A stretch of 64,000 nt of DNA from Lumbricus rubellus (taxonomy: Eukaryota > Annelida > Clitellata > Crassiclitellata > Lumbricidae), in NCBI GenBank assembly GCA_945859605.1, contig OX243825.1, positions 29,408,067 to 29,472,066 on the forward strand, written 5' to 3'. Positions 59,536-64,000 of this stretch are shown here, in pieces (the stretch's first letter is position 1; the number at the start of each line of letters is the position of its first letter). The notes beneath the pieces were generated by a model. The model ran no database searches. It worked only from the letters and a program-made list of their open reading frames with translations, and was not told the DNA's origin. The position numbers were made by a program, and so were the translations under genes.

Positions 59536-59573
59536 AACGCGGCCTCTATCGCTCAGGCGATAGAGGCCGCGTT
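59536..59573. repeat. 17-bp-stem hairpin at LINE 5' junction
   Basis: AACGCGGCCTCTATCGC, loop TCAG, then the perfect inverse. The right arm is LINE coding sequence (AIEAAF); the left arm is its inverted copy placed exactly at the truncation point. Confidence 0.9.
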
Positions 59574-60236
59574 TCCAAACTGGAAGACCAAGCGTGTTGT
59601 TTGGGACTTGGGAGTACTTCTGGATGAAGACCTATCCATGGATCAGCATGTCGGTTCTCTCTGCAGGTCTTGCTTCTACCAACTGCGCCAGATCAGAGTT
59701 ATCCGGCGCAATCTATCACACGAAGCCGCCGCCACTCTTGTCCACTCGTTTGTGCTGAACCGACTGGATTTTTGCAATGCTGTCCTTGCGGGTCTCCCAA
59801 AGTCCCGGATACGCCAGCTTCAGTCTGTCCTCAACTGCGCTGCCAGAGTCGTCGCTGATCTTCCAAAATTCTCGCATATATCGTCATATATGCGTGACAC
59901 CCTGCACTGGCTCCCAGTCGTGGACAGAATTACATTCAAGATCATCGTCATGGGACGGGTGTCAATGGTTGGCCGGGCTCCGGAGTATATTAGGGAGCTC
60001 TGTATCCCCGTCTCCAACCAACCAGGTCGTCGGTCTCTACGCTCTGCGACTCGTGGGGACTTGATAGTCCCACGCTCCCGTACAGTGGTGCGGGCCAGCC
60101 GCGCCTTCTCATGCATTGGACCTTCATACTGGAACAGTCTTCCATTAAAAATTCGCGATACTGCATTGCTTTTATCTCATGAAACATTCTCAAGGACAAT
60201 TAAGACGCACTTGTTTAGAACTGTCTGGTAGCTACG
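59557..60236 (+). mobile_element. CR1/L2-type LINE C-terminal fragment (continues 62029-62095)
   Basis: An open frame encodes LGVLLDEDLSMDQH, LPKSRIRQLQSVLNCAARV, DTLHWLPVVDRITFK and AFSCIGPSYWNSLPLKIR to HLFRTVW and stop (60231). This is the region after the RT active site; the catalytic part is missing. The 3' UTR (GCGCC...AAGGCGCTATATAAATG) resumes at 62029 after a TTAA-type insertion and ends in (TACA)n at about 62070-62095. It is about as GC-rich as 34475-35740 and related but clearly diverged from it. Confidence 0.88.
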
Positions 60237-60240
60237 TTAA

Positions 60241-62024
60241 CCCTCGTAGTATGTCGCTAAACTGGTCACACTCAGGGTGTTGGGGTCCATATGGACCCCA
60301 ATGTTATAATCAACTGCTTTTTGATAAAGAGTGGTACAGAAACAATTGCACAAGCGGCCGTGGGTTCCCGGACAATTCGGAGCCGAACAATTCGGAACCG
60401 GACAATTCGGAGCTGGGCAATTCGGAGCTGGATAATTCGGAGCTGGAAATTTGGGAAGGCACAATTAATCCGTAGCGACCAATTCGAATAGGTCAATTCG
60501 AGCAAAATTCTGGCGCGGACAATTTGAACCAGGACAATTCGGAGTGGACAATTTGGAGTGGACAATTTGTAGCGGAAATTCGGAGCTGGACAATTCGGTG
60601 CCGGATAATTCGGATCTGGACATTTCGGATGGCACAACTCGTATATAGTGCCAAATTGAAGACAGTCATGTCGGGTAAAATTATGGCGTGGACAGTGATT
60701 GTACCTGGACAATTTGGAGCGTGCAATTCGGAGCGGAAATTCGGAGCTGGACAATTTGGTGCCGGATAATTCGGATCTGGACATTTCGGATAGCACAATT
60801 CTTAGCTGCCAAAATTGGTGATGGGATTGCACTTTTAAGCCAAATTTTCATACCCATCTCCATCACCCAGATGTATTATTATGTTGAATTATCCGGCTCC
60901 GAATTGTCCGGCCACCTGGACAAGTGGACATAGATTGTTGCTTTGCTTTCTAACAAAAATTCACAGTTCCTGTGGCTTTGTTGAATGTTACAATGAGGTC
61001 AACATTTTATTGTCCTTACTATTTCTACAAACATCAATTTCTTCCACAGTAGGCCTAATTGTCGTGCTTTCAGCTAGAGGGACTGTGTGAAGAAGTTGTC
61101 AAAAGCACATTATACGCCACGGGGGATTTATGACATCAACTAGATCGTGGATAATTCTTTCACCTGGTTGATTGCAAACTTTACAAGTGTAGTCTATACT
61201 TGAATATTGAGTAATAACTTGTAGATGAGTCACAAGGCACCCAAGCCACCCATACTTTCAACCCATACATGGCAGGTCTAGACTTCATATACTGACGAAA
61301 CGAGTGCGTGCATGCTTGTCATCAAAGCAATGATTTCAAGAATGTATATAATTATAGCGAGAGAAAACAATTCAATAAGCCGTAATGAGTGCTGTCATTA
61401 CGTGCAGCAATAATACAATTGGACCAGCAAGCTATTTCAGCACATTTTGAAAGCCCTGTCTTCCCATAGCATACTTATACGTACATATGCATACAATTGA
61501 CAATAATAAAACTATATTCAGAGCTCAAAGTGTGGAAAAATAAGTGCTTGGACGCCTCTTACCTTTCCAAAAGAAGTGCCTGGACGCCTCTTACATTTCC
61601 AGACTGTGCTGACCAATAAGTGGCAGGACAGCGCTCAGATTTCAAAACAAGTGCATGGACGCCGTCCATGACCGTCCAGGCACACTTTAAGCCCTGAATA
61701 TAGTCTTATAAAACATGACATAAAGTGAACCAACGACACTGCAATGCAAAATATCACAAATTAAGTTGCAAAATAGAACTTTGCGCAGTATCCAATTGCA
61801 TTATTACCATTGGGGTCCATATGGACCCCAACCCCCCTTTGTGTATAATTGTCTAAAATCTGGCGCCACAAGTGGTGTGGAAATTAATTATTTGCAGGAA
61901 TTACTACTCGCCATATATGATGAAAAGTCATAAAATTTCAGCTTCTTAAGTGCATGTCTTCACCGAATTTTATTCAATTGAAAACACGCTTGGGGTCCAT
62001 ATGGACCCCAACATACTACGAGGG
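60241..62024. mobile_element. TTAA-type element, family IV, with repeated GGTCCATATGGACC palindrome
   Basis: TTAA at 60237-60240 and 62025-62028; ends CCCTCGTAGTATGT and its exact inverse (14 bp). A 22-bp perfect palindrome centred on GGGGTCCATATGGACCCC occurs three times (60280, 61810 and 61990). An internal minisatellite (60360-60800) repeats GGACAATTCGGAGCTGGACA-like units. No transposase. It inserted into the 3' UTR of the LINE at 59557. Confidence 0.9.
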
Positions 62025-62356
62025 TTAAGCGCCTTCGTGAGGTTATTATAAGGCGCTATATAAATGTTTATATACATACATACATACATACATACAATTA
62101 TGACAGGTTTCTTATGATGAGAGCGCTCATTAAGTGGTCAAATTAAATGTCATATAGGCCTATAATAGAAGCGATACGATACAATAATGTCAAGCGGATA
62201 AAAAAACCAGCAATCAGGCATTTTCGGTCTCAAGTTGAAGAGAACATTTACAGAAGGAAGAAAAATAACGAAAGAATTCTACCATTATAATATTACTGCG
62301 GCAAACACTTTTACATTGATGTTTAGTCGAACGATAATAATTATTATCGTAGTTAC

Positions 62357-62480
62357 CGTGAAAGATCGATTCAGTCTTACGGATCTTCTGCTGAAGTCAA
62401 CAACGAATCTTCACCAATATTTCAGCACACAGAAGGCAAGCGGTATATATAGCGAAGTTTCTATTGACGCAAGTGCAGCT
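62357..62480 (-). promoter_or_regulatory. TATA promoter and non-coding exon 1, peptide copy 3
   Basis: On the minus strand: AAACTTCGCTATATATACCGC (TATA at 62444-62451), then TATTGGTGAAGATTCGTTG and GATCTTTCACG with a GTAACT donor at 62356. The same succession occurs in copies 1 and 2. Upstream, AAAGCTGCACTTGCGTCA replaces the CAGCTG E-box context. Confidence 0.68.
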
Positions 62481-62689
62481 TTTGTCAGGCGATTGATGTG
62501 TTTTGAGGAGAAACATCATGGTCCAATTACAAAAAATTAACCTTTACGACTTTAATTATAGAACCATCGCTGCATCCAGACAATTTAATTTTCATAAAAG
62601 AGACATTAATATGCTCTCTTTTAAAATACCATCGCTCACTACTCTCCCGTTCATATAGATCGTGCGCCTTCAGTGGTTGCTTGGCGGGA

Positions 62690-62805
62690 GGAGGAGGAGA
62701 AGGAGGAGCAGGAGGAGGAGGAGCAGGAGCAGGAGGAGGAGGAGGAGCAGGAGCAGGAGCAGGAGCAGGAGGAGCAGGAGCAGGAGCAGGAGCAGGAGGA
62801 GGAGG
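62690..62805. repeat. (GGAGGA/GGAGCA)n microsatellite
   Basis: About 115 bp of GGA and GCA triplets. Poly-Arg and poly-Leu frames are artefacts. Confidence 0.95.
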
Positions 62806-62809
62806 GGGA

Positions 62810-63319
62810 TGGCGCTTAAATTTCTCTTAATGTCTCTCCACGGTGGCCATTCGTATCGATCGCACGCTAACCTGAAATCGATCGTGAAGGAATGAAACAT
62901 TTGTAGAGGTAAGTTTACTCACAAGGGTAGGCGTTAGTAGTACGGGTAGTGACAGTTATATGACTCTGACCAATAATATTGTCTCATCTTTAAGTGTGAT
63001 CCGTTGCCCAGTCCAGTGCCAAATTAAAACGCCGAGTTACCTTCAAGTATAAAGCTAATCTTTATTGTTATTGTGCTCGTCATTGTCATCGCTAAATCTG
63101 TCGATAGATGTTTCAATAGCAGTAGGCCTACAGTAACTGCCATTCTCATAATATATGCACCTGGAATTCGGACTTTCAATCCATGATATGACGCGAGCCA
63201 TCGGTTTAAGCAGCTGTGACAAGCAATGAATTGAACAGTGTTGGCCACATTAACATACTATGATGCTGGAACGACTTTGCTGTCTACTGTAACACTTACT
63301 GTAAAGTCAGCTTCTTCTA
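62810..63319. other. Intergenic, no gene seen
   Basis: No exon or element end recognised. The frame at 63024-63248 is unsupported. Confidence 0.4.
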
Positions 63320-64000
63320 GTGGTTTTCAACCGGTGTAAAGGTTTCAAATTACCCCCTCCTAAACATTACCCCCCGGTAACTTGAAACCGGTTTCACATT
63401 ACCCCCCGGAAACTAGATTTGCATCAATCACCGCATTTAGGCCTATTGCACACACAAAATCAGAAAAATCATCCCGCTTCTTGTTTTGGTCTGAAGATTT
63501 CTATCCGTCATCCCACTTCGTGGTTTGCTATCAATATTTTGATCGCAAAAAAATAATAGCCTCGAAGCCATTTTCTCCATGTAAACTTCAGCGGCAATTA
63601 GTATTTTAGTTACAGATTAAAATGTTGATAACAAACCACGAAGTGGGATGAGGGAGGAAAATCTTCAGACCAAAACAAGAAGTGTGATGATTTTTCTGAT
63701 ATTTTCAGGTCAATAAATGCGATGATTGATGCAATTTACAGTTTGCAGGGGGGTAATGTTTAGGAGGGGGTAATCTGAAACCTTTACACCGGTGTAAAGG
63801 TTTCAAATTACCCCCTCCTAAACAATAACCCCCCCCCCGGTAACTTGAAACCGGTTTCAAATTACCCCGGACTCTAGATTTGCATCAATCATCGCATTTA
63901 TTGCACTAAATATAAGAAAAATGACCCCGGTTCTTGTTTTGGTCTGAAGATTTTCATCCGTCATCCCACTTCTTGGTTTGTTTTCAATATTTTAATCTGA
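63320..64000. mobile_element. ACCGGT foldback family, tandem/inverted arms, runs off window
   Basis: Three arms alternate orientation: 63325-63620, 63620-63790 (inverse) and 63790-64000. They carry CCGGTGTAAAGGTTTCAAAT, AACTTGAAACCGGTTTCA and TTCTTGTTTTGGTCTGAAGA. The junction ACCTTTACACCGGTGTAAAGGT at about 63780 is a perfect palindrome. Confidence 0.8.

Overview
The window is animal nuclear DNA, AT-rich and dense with transposons. Coding exons are few and most visible reading frames are simple-repeat artefacts. The evidence for a metazoan is spliced genes with GT/AG junctions, LicD/FKRP-like membrane proteins, CR1/L2-type and FADD-type LINEs, mariner, hAT and TTAA-target (piggyBac-like) elements, and a tRNA-derived SINE. 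Multi-copy LicD-like genes and the repeat mix suggest a marine invertebrate, possibly an echinoderm or another invertebrate deuterostome. That placement is inference and weak.

Left third (1-20.2 kb): three tandem copies of a type II membrane LicD/FKRP-like gene, all on the minus strand. Copy B (10162-11016) is intact in one exon. Copy A (1-215 plus 2481-2990) is split by a LINE, which holds a second element, which holds a MITE. Copy C (15901-18248) is split by a 1.35-kb mariner element and carries an expanded in-frame 36-bp minisatellite. Upstream sequences are duplicated with the genes (3.0-4.9 kb and 11.0-13.0 kb), and an 800-bp block recurs at 8.8, 19.4 and 26.8 kb. One hAT insertion (6998-8339) has its paralogous empty site at about 18.77 kb.

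Middle and right (22-62.5 kb): a family of small secreted cysteine-rich peptide genes that I do not recognise. Copy 1 (22.0-26.0 kb, +) and copy 2 (37.45-46.4 kb, +) each have a TATA promoter with a non-coding first exon, a 49-nt signal-peptide exon, a cysteine exon, a short C-terminal exon sharing the core CLPPGCPVIF, and a 3' UTR exon. Both coding introns are phase 1. Copy 3 (about 62.5 to 49.4 kb, minus) keeps the promoter, first exon, signal exon and 3' UTR exon, but I could not find its middle exons. This family is the best candidate for something undescribed.

The rest is mobile DNA: at least eight TTAA/CCC-type elements from four families, two hAT MITEs and a larger hAT, two related TATW-target MITEs full of GCCATTTT palindromes, a foldback element with roughly 650-bp arms, CR1/L2 LINE fragments, SINEs sharing a 3' tail with those LINEs, and long microsatellites. 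The octamer TAGGCCTA occurs about 50 times, dispersed, where fewer than one is expected.

The peptide copies probably share regulation, because their promoters are conserved. The LicD-like gene acts separately, presumably in the secretory pathway. Nothing looks like an operon.
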